From an uncultured bacterium (GTDB lineage Bacteria > Bacillota > Negativicutes > Veillonellales > Veillonellaceae): 64,000 nt of DNA. The notes beneath the pieces are model-generated. The model saw only the letters and a program-made list of their open reading frames with translations, did no database searches and was not told the DNA's origin. The stretch lies in NCBI GenBank assembly GCA_905214495.1, contig CAJMLW010000002.1, forward strand, positions 54,691 to 118,690, read 5' to 3'. A program made the translations under genes and the position numbers. Numbering within the stretch: position 1 is the stretch's first letter; the number at the start of each line of letters is the position of its first letter. This document shows positions 43,516 to 51,210 of the stretch, in pieces.

Positions 43516-44082
43516 ATGATGGATTCAATTGACAATATCATTGGATTTCATTGTGCACCGGCAATTCGAGGCATTAAGGTCTCGAATTTGGTTTCGATTC
43601 CACGGGACATGAATGAACAAATCCAATTCGTTTTGACTGAATATAATAAAGAGTTTAATGAAAAGGGTTTATTCTTCTTTGAATTATGTCGCTGTAAGGC
43701 ACGTAGACTATTATTGGTGTTCCGTGAAACACAATTACGAGACTATGTACGGCAACCTGCGGTGATGACATTTTTGAAAGCCTACGGTTATCAAGATAGT
43801 ATGGGCATTATGGAGATGCTTGAACATTTGCGATATCGTATGGAATCAAGCGTTGATTTCCCTCATGAAATTGGTGTGTTCCTTGGATATCCATTAATGG
43901 ATGTGAAGTATTTTATTTCTCGTCGCGGTAATGGATACTCTATGTGTGGTGAATGGAAGGTTTACCACGATGTAGTAGATGCACAACGCTCTTTCCTATG
44001 TTACAAAGCATGTCGTGAATTTTGTCAAACTCAATTGATGTTGGGAAAAACATTTAGTTCATTGGTCGCAAGAACGGCCTAG
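43516..44082 (+). CDS. DUF3793 family protein
   Basis: 188-residue cytoplasmic protein. IIGFHCAPAIRGIKVSNLVS near the start, LLLVFRETQLRDY, and FPHEIGVFLGYPLMDVKYFI are hallmarks of the DUF3793 family, found mostly in anaerobic Firmicutes and commonly next to flavodoxins; no activity is established. It contains several conserved cysteines (FELCRCKARR, YKACREFCQ). Start is uncertain: ATG 43516 fits family length best, ATG 43495 adds seven residues. It lies 10 bp before the flavodoxin gene, so they form an operon. Confidence 0.8.
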   Translation: MMDSIDNIIGFHCAPAIRGIKVSNLVSIPRDMNEQIQFVLTEYNKEFNEKGLFFFELCRCKARRLLLVFRETQLRDYVRQPAVMTFLKAYGYQDSMGIMEMLEHLRYRMESSVDFPHEIGVFLGYPLMDVKYFISRRGNGYSMCGEWKVYHDVVDAQRSFLCYKACREFCQTQLMLGKTFSSLVARTA

Positions 44083-44092
44083 GAGGTACAAG

Positions 44093-44512
44093 ATGATTGG
44101 TGTAATTTTTTGGTCCGGTACAGGCAATACAGAAAAAATGGCTTATGAAGTAGCTGAAGGTATCAAAGCTGCAGGTCAAGAAGTAGAAGTAAAATCTGTT
44201 TCTGAAGTATCTGTTGATGAAGCAGCAGCTTATGATAAATTAGCTCTTGGTTGCGCTGATATGGGTGCTGAACAATTAGAAGAAGGCGAATTCGAACCAT
44301 TCTACACTGAATTAGAAGGTAAATTGAGTGGTAAAAAAGTAGCAATCTTTGGCTCCTATGGTTGGGGCGGTACTTGGTTAGAAGACTGGGGCACTCGCAT
44401 TAAAGATGCTGGCGGCGAATTGGTAGCTGATGGTGTTGCAATTTTGGGTGAACCAGATGATGACGGCAATGCACAATGCCAAGAATTGGGTAAAACATTA
44501 GCTAACGCATAA
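44093..44512 (+). CDS. Flavodoxin
   Basis: FMN-binding electron carrier of 139 residues. The phosphate loop WSGTGNTEKMA at residues 7-17, the YGWGGTWLEDWG loop stacking on the flavin, and an acidic surface are typical of short-chain flavodoxins. It replaces ferredoxin when iron is scarce in many anaerobes. It is the second gene of the DUF3793 operon, with AGGAGG before the ATG, and ends at a strong terminator. Its codon use (GAA, GCA, GGT) suggests high expression. Confidence 0.93.
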   Translation: MIGVIFWSGTGNTEKMAYEVAEGIKAAGQEVEVKSVSEVSVDEAAAYDKLALGCADMGAEQLEEGEFEPFYTELEGKLSGKKVAIFGSYGWGGTWLEDWGTRIKDAGGELVADGVAILGEPDDDGNAQCQELGKTLANA

Positions 44513-44528
44513 TAACTTCATATTATAT

Positions 44529-44572
44529 AAAGACTATAGTGATGGATGTGACATCGCTATAGTCTTTTTTTA
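44529..44572 (+). terminator. Strong rho-independent terminator
   Basis: AAAGACTATAG (44529-44539) with the following GATG pairs with CATC and CTATAGTCTTT (44557-44567); stem of about 17 bp and a T7 tract. Confidence 0.92.
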
Positions 44573-44639
44573 TCTATTTATGGAAAGGTGTACTGCTTTG
44601 GTATATAATTAAATAATGTTATTGCAAAGGAGACGCATT

Positions 44640-45830
44640 ATGAAGGACGAGCGATTTATAGTTACCTACCGAATTGAAGCCGACACATATGAAGAAGCAA
44701 AGTCTATTGCTTGGGCTGTTCAAGTAGAACAAACGATTGAATTCCCTTATGAATTTGTAACTGATCCATATATTAAAAATACAATTACCGGTCGATTGGA
44801 ATCTCTCGAATCGATGGCGCCAGATTCCGCATATGCAACTGTGGGAGTGATGCCTAATGTAGTGATTGATGCTTCTCGGTATTATCTAGCTCGCATTTCA
44901 TATCATGCAGATACGACCGCATTAGAAGCAACGCAACTTTTAAATGTTGTATTTGGTAACTCATCGTTACAACCTTATATTTGGGTGGTAGACATAGAAC
45001 TATGTCCTACATTATTTGACGTATTCAAAGGTCCACGATTTGGATTGCATGGTATTCGTAGATTGGTTGAAACGCCTACAAGACCGATGATTCAGGCTGT
45101 AATTAAACCTATGGGAACGCCTAATGAAGAACTAGCTCGCATGTGTGCAGCGTATACGCGTGGTGGCGTCGATGTTATCAAGGATGATCATGGCATTACG
45201 AACCAATCCTTTTCGCAGTTTAAGGATCGTGTAAGACGATGTGCTGCTGCGGTGCGTGAGATGAATGAAGCGCATGGCAAACACGCATTATATGCAGCTA
45301 ATGTGTCTGGTGATGGCACAGACGTATTAGAACGCGCTTATTTCGCTAAAGAGGCGGGTGCTACGGCGCTTATGGTAGCCACAGGTTTAGTGGGCTCTGG
45401 TTGGTTACATAAATTGGCTACCAATGAAAAATTGCGCTTGCCGATTATTCACCATCCTGCCTATTCTGGTGGCTTCGTAAGTCCTGGTGTATCCGGCATT
45501 GCCGATTATTTACAATTGGGCTTCTTTCCTCGATTATTTGGCGCTGATATGATGGTTTTTGTATCCTATGGAGGGCGCTTTACTTTTACCCAAGAGCAAT
45601 GTAAGCGTATTGCCGCGTATATTAAACATCCTGTAGGATTGGTGAAAGCAGGCTGTCCGGCTCCTGGTGGTGGCGTGACTGATGCGCGCCTTACAGAATT
45701 AGTCGAGTTGTACGGAAATGATACGATGTTTCTCGTTGGGGGCGATATGTTCCGTCGTGGACCAGATCTTGAATCAAATATGGCATATTTTGTTAATCGA
45801 TTAGAAGAACTATCACAATTGAAACAATAA
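44640..45830 (+). CDS. RuBisCO-like protein (form IV)
   Basis: 396-residue homologue of the RuBisCO large subunit. The start, 9 nt after AAAGGAG, gives an N-terminal alpha-beta domain (RFIVTYRIEADTYEEA) and then the barrel. Active-site equivalents: Lys156 in AVIKPMG, and Lys181-Asp-Asp-His184 where RuBisCO has K201-D-D-E204, so the Mg-binding glutamate is a histidine. IIHHPAYSGG, PAPGGGVTD and VGGDMFRRG occupy the other substrate-phosphate regions. True carboxylation is therefore unlikely. Form IV proteins act as enolases, isomerases or decarboxylases of sugar phosphates in sulfur salvage or acid-sugar pathways; no mtn genes adjoin, so the reaction is open. Confidence 0.9.
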   Translation: MKDERFIVTYRIEADTYEEAKSIAWAVQVEQTIEFPYEFVTDPYIKNTITGRLESLESMAPDSAYATVGVMPNVVIDASRYYLARISYHADTTALEATQLLNVVFGNSSLQPYIWVVDIELCPTLFDVFKGPRFGLHGIRRLVETPTRPMIQAVIKPMGTPNEELARMCAAYTRGGVDVIKDDHGITNQSFSQFKDRVRRCAAAVREMNEAHGKHALYAANVSGDGTDVLERAYFAKEAGATALMVATGLVGSGWLHKLATNEKLRLPIIHHPAYSGGFVSPGVSGIADYLQLGFFPRLFGADMMVFVSYGGRFTFTQEQCKRIAAYIKHPVGLVKAGCPAPGGGVTDARLTELVELYGNDTMFLVGGDMFRRGPDLESNMAYFVNRLEELSQLKQ

Positions 45831-45835
45831 TAGTT

Positions 45836-45889
45836 GTGAAAGTTGGACTTTCACTAATGCAATCGTACGGTGATTGAAAGACTTTCACC
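45836..45889 (+). other. Two mutually exclusive hairpins
   Basis: GTGAAAGT (45836-45843) pairs with ACTTTCAC (45847-45854). A second copy ACTTTCAC at 45881-45888 can pair with the first arm instead, and GGTGA/TCACC (45869-45889) forms a local stem. No T run follows, so this is not an ordinary terminator; it could be a switch-like leader of the next operon. Confidence 0.4.
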
Positions 45890-45921
45890 AATAGAAATAA
45901 TTAATTATATGGAGTAGTTTA

Positions 45922-46731
45922 ATGAGTGAAACCTCACCTTTAGAGGTCCATGTTCTTGCCAGCGGTAGCAAGGGTAATTGTACAGTTATAAAAAAAGGAA
46001 ATTCTGTTATATTACATGATGTGGGTATTAGTTGCCGGCGCATCGTTAATGGGCTGAAAGAATTACATATCGATATGAGCCAGGTTGAGGGAATATTTAT
46101 TAGTCACGAGCATACCGACCATATTGCGGGGCTACAACAACTATTAAAGCGTTTTGATATTCCTGTATATACCAAGCAAGGCACGTGGCGTGAAATCCAA
46201 GATAAGTTAATCGTTCCAAAACATCAACTAGTGGAATTGACAAAGGGGAGTTTGGAGCTTGGAAATCTTACGGTGGAACCCTTTAGTGTTAGTCATGATG
46301 CGGCAGATCCTATAGGCATCAATGTATTTTCCGGTAAAGATAAGGCAACAGTTGTCACCGATACAGGTGTGATTACGGATACTATATTGCATCGATTAGA
46401 TGACAGCACATTGCTAGTCTTGGAGGCTAACTATGATCCTCAGATGTTGCGCTTCGGCCCGTATCAACTATTTTTAAAGCAACGCGTGGCCAGTGATGAA
46501 GGTCATTTGAGTAACGAAATGGCCGCACAGGCCTTACTTATGATGAAACGACCTGGTTTTATGCAGGTCATTTTGGCACATCGCTCTGAAAATAATAATA
46601 ACCCTGTCCTCGTAACGCAGACGATTGGTCAAATGCTCGTCGATGGGGGCGTAAAAATTGGACCGGAAATGAAATTACAGCATGGCCAACCTAACGAAAT
46701 AGTATCCATGCAGTCTGTTCATAAAAATTAG
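45922..46731 (+). CDS. walJ: Metallo-beta-lactamase fold hydrolase, WalJ/YycJ
   Basis: 269-residue MBL-fold protein. VLASGSKGNCTVI at the start, the zinc motif ISHEHTDHIAG, FSVSHDAADPIG and a distal SDEGHLSNEMAA with the final histidine region LAHRSENNNN are those of the YycJ/WalJ group, thought to be a 5'-3' DNA exonuclease linked to cell-wall or chromosome control. The order yycJ-rlmH is common in Firmicutes, which supports the call; walR/walK are not here. Confidence 0.87.
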   Translation: MSETSPLEVHVLASGSKGNCTVIKKGNSVILHDVGISCRRIVNGLKELHIDMSQVEGIFISHEHTDHIAGLQQLLKRFDIPVYTKQGTWREIQDKLIVPKHQLVELTKGSLELGNLTVEPFSVSHDAADPIGINVFSGKDKATVVTDTGVITDTILHRLDDSTLLVLEANYDPQMLRFGPYQLFLKQRVASDEGHLSNEMAAQALLMMKRPGFMQVILAHRSENNNNPVLVTQTIGQMLVDGGVKIGPEMKLQHGQPNEIVSMQSVHKN

Positions 46732-46744
46732 AGGTACATCTTGT

Positions 46745-47224
46745 ATGAAGTTTCATGTAATCTGTATTGGTAAATTAAAAGAGGCTTACCTTCGTGAAGG
46801 TGTGGCCGAATTTGTAAAACGTATGCGCCCATATGGAGGCGTTACAATTACTGAATTGAATGAAAGTAAAATAGGGGATAAGCCCGGTGATGTGGACCGT
46901 AAACAAGTGGTCATAGAAGAGGGACAGCGGTTGTTAAAGGCCGTTCCTAAATCGGCATACACTGTATTGCTAGATGTATATGGTAAAACGATGTCTTCTG
47001 AAGATTTGGCCTCCATGGTATCTAAATTAGAGGTGGACGGCATCAGTGATATGGCCTTTATCATAGGTGGTGTTTTTGGGGTTAGTGACGAATTGCGTCG
47101 TTCTGTAAAATTTAAGTTATCCTTTAGCCCTATGACCTTTACTCATCAAATGGTTCGATTGTTGTTAGTGGAACAGATTTACCGCAGTGCTAAGATAAAT
47201 CGCAATGAACCATACCACTGGTGA
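46745..47224 (+). CDS. rlmH: 23S rRNA pseudouridine-1915 N3-methyltransferase
   Basis: SPOUT-class methyltransferase of 159 residues acting on helix 69 of 23S rRNA in assembled ribosomes. VICIGKLKEAYLREG at the start, LDVYGKTMSSEDLA, the SAM-knot FIIGGVFGVSDELR and the ending QIYRSAKINRNEPYHW are all diagnostic. It starts 13 bp after walJ and is probably in the same transcript. Confidence 0.95.
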   Translation: MKFHVICIGKLKEAYLREGVAEFVKRMRPYGGVTITELNESKIGDKPGDVDRKQVVIEEGQRLLKAVPKSAYTVLLDVYGKTMSSEDLASMVSKLEVDGISDMAFIIGGVFGVSDELRRSVKFKLSFSPMTFTHQMVRLLLVEQIYRSAKINRNEPYHW

Positions 47225-47332
47225 TATACTTAATAAATATTATTTATATACAAATTTTGAAAAAAAGGAGTTTTCAACTCTAAGGTCGAATAGTATAATA
47301 AAGAGTAAAGTTATATGAAGGAGGAATTCCCT

Positions 47333-47788
47333 ATGAAAATCCAAGACGTAATGAATAAATATCCTGTTACAGTTGGTAAAGATGCTCCAATTTCTGATGT
47401 AGCAGACTTATTAGTAAAATATAATTTAACTGCTGTTTCTATAGTGGATGAAGAAAATAAATTGTTAGGTATTATTTCAGAAGGTGACTTACTATATAAA
47501 AAGGTTCGCCCTCATGTACCTCATTATGTAAATGTTTTGGGTGCTAGTATTTATTACAATGGTATTGGCGAATACAATGCACAATTCAAAAAATTGTTGG
47601 CATCCCATGTATATGAATTGATGACTAGCGAAGTTATTACTACAACACCGGATAAAGATGTAGAAGAAATCGTATCCGTTATGCTTGATCAACATTTGAA
47701 AAATATTCCTGTTGTAGATAAAGAGTACCGTTTAGTAGGTATTTTATCTCGCCGTGACATTATCAAATTGATTGCAAAAGATAACTAA
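47333..47788 (+). CDS. CBS-domain protein
   Basis: 151 residues with two CBS motifs in tandem: IQDVMNKYPVTVGKDAPISD ... LGIISEGDLL and YELMTSEVITTTPDKDVEE ... LVGILSRRDIIKLI. Such Bateman modules bind adenosine nucleotides and regulate partners. There is no other domain. ATG 47333 follows AAGGAGGAA; an upstream in-frame ATG at 47315 is part of the site. Partner unknown. Confidence 0.9.
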   Translation: MKIQDVMNKYPVTVGKDAPISDVADLLVKYNLTAVSIVDEENKLLGIISEGDLLYKKVRPHVPHYVNVLGASIYYNGIGEYNAQFKKLLASHVYELMTSEVITTTPDKDVEEIVSVMLDQHLKNIPVVDKEYRLVGILSRRDIIKLIAKDN

Positions 47789-47810
47789 TTATTTACATAT
47801 ATGTAATACT

Positions 47811-47842
47811 AAACAGCCACTCTACATGAGTGGCTGTTTCCT
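47811..47842 (+). terminator. Rho-independent terminator
   Basis: AAACAGCCACTC (47811-47822) pairs with GAGTGGCTGTTT (47828-47839), 12 bp, followed by CCTTAT; a short U tract only. Confidence 0.8.
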
Positions 47843-47946
47843 TATAATGCTAAGAATTGCATTGAATTTTCATTTATGATATTATAAGGAGTGCATAATA
47901 TACTACAGAAATTTGGGCGTTTGCCCTTCAAGGAGGACATATTTTA

Positions 47947-49251
47947 ATGAAAGCAACTGTAAATCCTGTTGATCAACACGTAGTAACTTTAACTATCGAA
48001 GTACCTGCAGCAGAAGTAGACAAAGGTATTAAACAAGCGGTAAAACGCATTGCAAACCAAGTAAACATTCCTGGTTTCCGTAAAGGCCATGCACCTCGTC
48101 GTGTATTGGAAATGAACTTTGGTAAAGAAGCTATCTTGGAAGAAGCATTTGACGTATTGGCTAGCCAAAACTATAGTGCTGCTCTTCGTGAAAACGATAT
48201 CGTTCCTGTATCTGATCCAGAAACAGAACGCGTACAATTCGAAGAAGGTAAAGATTTAATCTTCAAAGTAACTGTAACAAAACGCCCAGAAGTTAAACTT
48301 GGCGATTACAAAGGCTTAGAAGCTACAAAACAAGATGCTACTGTAACTGATGAACAAATTGAAGAACAATTGAACAACATCCGCGAACAACAAGCTAAAA
48401 TGGTTGTTGCTGAAGAAGGCGCTACAATTCAAAAAGACGACTTCGCAGTAATCGATTTCGCTGGTTCTGTTGACGGTAAACCATTTGATGGTGGCGAAGG
48501 TAAATCCTACCCATTACAAATTGGTTCCGGTAGCTTCATCCCAGGTTTCGAAGATCAATTGATCGGCGCAAAAGCTGGTGATGATGTAACTGTAAAAGTA
48601 ACATTCCCAGAAGACTACTTCGTAGCTGAATTAGCTGGTAAAGAAGCAGAATTCAAAACTCATATCCACGATATTAAACGTAAAGAATTGCCTGAATTGA
48701 ACGATGAATTCGCAAAAGAAGCAAGCTCTTACGAAACAATTGAAGAATTGAAAAACGATCTTCGCGCTAAAATGGAAGAAGAAGCATCCCGTCGTGCCAT
48801 CGACACTTACAATGCTGATTTGATTCAAGCAGCTGTTAAAAATGCGACTGTAGATATTCCAGAAGTGATGATCAACGATCGCGTAGAACAAATGATTCAA
48901 GAATTGGCTATGAACATGGAAGGCCGCGGCTTGAAACTTGATGACTACTTGAAATTCTCCAATAAAACTATCGAAGATTTACGCTCTGAATACAAAGATT
49001 CCGCAGCTGAAAACGTACGCGCTGATTTAGTATTGGATGCTATTGCAACTGCTGAAGGTATCGAAGTAACTCCAGATGATATGAACCGTGAAATCTTCAT
49101 TATGGCTCAAAACTTTGGGGCAGATCCTAAAGAAGTTTGGGATATTATTGCAAAAGAAGGTCGTGTAGCTATGTTAGCAGGCTCTGTAGCTCGCAAAAAA
49201 GCAGCTCGATTCATCATCGATAATGCAAAAGGTGCAGAAGCAGCAGAATAA
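47947..49251 (+). CDS. tig: Trigger factor
   Basis: Ribosome-bound chaperone and prolyl isomerase of 434 residues. The ribosome-docking signature IPGFRKGHAPRRVLE lies near residue 40; the FKBP-type PPIase domain includes DFAVIDFAGSVDGKPFDGG; the rest is the helical C-terminal cradle with RAKMEEEASRRA. ATG follows AAGGAGG. Codon use indicates high expression. First gene of the tig-clpP-clpX-lon run that is conserved in Firmicutes. Confidence 0.96.
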   Translation: MKATVNPVDQHVVTLTIEVPAAEVDKGIKQAVKRIANQVNIPGFRKGHAPRRVLEMNFGKEAILEEAFDVLASQNYSAALRENDIVPVSDPETERVQFEEGKDLIFKVTVTKRPEVKLGDYKGLEATKQDATVTDEQIEEQLNNIREQQAKMVVAEEGATIQKDDFAVIDFAGSVDGKPFDGGEGKSYPLQIGSGSFIPGFEDQLIGAKAGDDVTVKVTFPEDYFVAELAGKEAEFKTHIHDIKRKELPELNDEFAKEASSYETIEELKNDLRAKMEEEASRRAIDTYNADLIQAAVKNATVDIPEVMINDRVEQMIQELAMNMEGRGLKLDDYLKFSNKTIEDLRSEYKDSAAENVRADLVLDAIATAEGIEVTPDDMNREIFIMAQNFGADPKEVWDIIAKEGRVAMLAGSVARKKAARFIIDNAKGAEAAE

Positions 49252-49285
49252 TGTTTGCTCACTAGGTACATGAAAAGGTGATTAT

Positions 49286-49879
49286 ATGTATGTACCAATC
49301 GTAGTTGAACAAGGCGAACGTGGTGAACGTTCGTATGATATTTACTCTCGCTTATTAAAGGATCGCATTATCTTTTTAGGTGGACCTATTGATGATAATG
49401 TTGCAAATGCGGTGATTGCCCAAATGCTTTTCCTAGAAGCAGAGGATCCAGATAAAGATATTCATCTATATATTAATAGCCCAGGTGGTGTTGTAACTGC
49501 TGGTATGGCTATCTATGACACGATGCAATATATTAAACCAGATGTGTCTACCATTTGCGTAGGCTCCGCTGCAAGTATGGGGGCTGTATTGTTGACAGCC
49601 GGTGCAAAGGGGAAACGTTTTGCATTGCCTCATGCGCGCGTTATGATTCACCAACCATTGGGTGGTGTACAAGGTCAAGCATCTGAAATCGAAATCCATG
49701 CCCGTGAAATTCTTCGTATGCGTGAAGAGTTAAATGGTATCCTAGCATCTTGCAGTGGCCAAGATATTGAAGTGGTAGCACGTGATACTGACCGTGATAA
49801 CTTCATGAGTGCCCAAGATGCCGTTGAATACGGTTTGATTGACGAGGTGTTAACTCGCGATACTCTAGAAAGCAAGTAA
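49286..49879 (+). CDS. clpP: ATP-dependent Clp protease proteolytic subunit
   Basis: Serine protease of 197 residues forming a double heptamer ring. Catalytic Ser97 in GSAASMGA, His122 in MIHQPLGG and the aspartate in DTDRDNFMSA are present; IYINSPGG-type LYINSPGGVV is intact. It lies 34 bp after tig and 12 bp before clpX, its unfoldase partner. Confidence 0.96.
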   Translation: MYVPIVVEQGERGERSYDIYSRLLKDRIIFLGGPIDDNVANAVIAQMLFLEAEDPDKDIHLYINSPGGVVTAGMAIYDTMQYIKPDVSTICVGSAASMGAVLLTAGAKGKRFALPHARVMIHQPLGGVQGQASEIEIHAREILRMREELNGILASCSGQDIEVVARDTDRDNFMSAQDAVEYGLIDEVLTRDTLESK

Positions 49880-49891
49880 TGGAGGCGCTCA

Positions 49892-51145
49892 TTGGCAAAA
49901 GATAAAGATACTATGCGTTGTAGCTTTTGCGGACGCACAAGTGATGAAGTAAGAAAACTAGTAGCCGGTCCTAATGTGTACATCTGTGATGAATGCGTAG
50001 AAGTTTGTGAACGTATCATTGAAGATGAACTTGGTGTCATCGGTACAGAAGACTTTAAATTAAAAGAATTGCCAACGCCAAAAGAAATTAAAGCTCATCT
50101 TGATCAATATGTCATTGGTCAAGATGATGCTAAAGTTTCCCTTGCGGTGGCAGTATATAATCACTACAAACGTCTACAAACAGATAATGTGGTAGATGAT
50201 GTAGAACTACAAAAGTCCAATGTTCTATTTATTGGGCCTACAGGTAGTGGTAAAACATTATTGGCTCAAACATTGGCAAAAATGTTAGAGGTTCCATTTG
50301 CGATTGCAGATGCAACAAGCTTAACCGAGGCTGGCTATGTAGGGGAAGATGTAGAAAATATTCTATTAAAACTCATTCAAGCCGCCGATTATGATATTGA
50401 ACGGGCTGAACGCGGTATTATTTACATCGATGAAATCGATAAGATTGCCCGTAAGTCTGAAAATCCTTCCATTACACGTGACGTGTCAGGGGAAGGTGTG
50501 CAACAAGCACTTTTAAAAATCTTAGAAGGTACTGTTGCTTCCGTGCCACCTCAAGGTGGTCGTAAGCATCCTAATCAAGAAATGTTACAAATTGATACTA
50601 CAAATATTCTCTTTATTTGTGGTGGAGCATTTGATGGCATGGATAAGGTTATTACAAAACGTACTGCTAAGAAAACATTAGGTTTTGGTGCTGATGTACA
50701 ACGTGCTGAAGAACGCGATGTATCTGCGATTCTAAAAGAGGTTGTACCTGAAGATTTATTGAAATTTGGTTTGATTCCTGAATTTATTGGTCGTTTGCCT
50801 GTTATGGTAACATTAGATCTATTAGATCGGGATGTATTGGTCCAAATTCTTACAAAACCGAAAAACGCATTGACTAAGCAATATGAAAAAATTCTATCCC
50901 TTGATGGTGTAGAATTGACATTTGAAGATGATGCATTAGAAGAAATCGCTGATGAAGCATTACAGCGTAAAACTGGTGCTCGTGGTTTGCGTGCCATTAT
51001 TGAGAAGGTAATGAAGTATGTTATGTATGAAGTTCCATCTATGGATGATGTGGCAAAATGCATAGTTACCAGAGAAGCCGTAAAGGGCACAGGTGAACCT
51101 ATACTCAAAAATGAGGCAGACAAAGACATCCAGCTGAAATCGTAA
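49892..51145 (+). CDS. clpX: ATP-dependent unfoldase ClpX
   Basis: AAA+ unfoldase of 417 residues feeding ClpP. N-terminal zinc domain with MRCSFCGR and ICDECVEVC, Walker A GPTGSGKT, Walker B IIYIDEIDK, the ClpP-binding IGF-type loop as FGLIPEFIGRLP region, and sensor-2 TGARGLRAI. The start is TTG 49892, 6 nt after GGAGG. A terminator follows, separating it from lon. Confidence 0.96.
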   Translation: MAKDKDTMRCSFCGRTSDEVRKLVAGPNVYICDECVEVCERIIEDELGVIGTEDFKLKELPTPKEIKAHLDQYVIGQDDAKVSLAVAVYNHYKRLQTDNVVDDVELQKSNVLFIGPTGSGKTLLAQTLAKMLEVPFAIADATSLTEAGYVGEDVENILLKLIQAADYDIERAERGIIYIDEIDKIARKSENPSITRDVSGEGVQQALLKILEGTVASVPPQGGRKHPNQEMLQIDTTNILFICGGAFDGMDKVITKRTAKKTLGFGADVQRAEERDVSAILKEVVPEDLLKFGLIPEFIGRLPVMVTLDLLDRDVLVQILTKPKNALTKQYEKILSLDGVELTFEDDALEEIADEALQRKTGARGLRAIIEKVMKYVMYEVPSMDDVAKCIVTREAVKGTGEPILKNEADKDIQLKS

Positions 51146-51149
51146 TTCG

Positions 51150-51186
51150 AAGAAACTCATTTCTGTGTAGGAATGAGTTTCTTTTC
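51150..51186 (+). terminator. Terminator between clpX and lon
   Basis: AAGAAACTCATT (from 51150) pairs with AATGAGTTTCTT (51172-51183), followed by TTC. lon starts 25 bp further on, so partial read-through is likely. Confidence 0.8.
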
Positions 51187-51210
51187 ATAATATAAATCCT
51201 TGGAGGACAT

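Noticed and set aside
50575..51129. 184-codon open frame on the minus strand inside clpX
   Set aside because: Lies opposite a fully conserved clpX, lacks a ribosome binding site and reads as a shadow of biased codon use; the same holds for the long antisense frames in argB, fhs and mutB.
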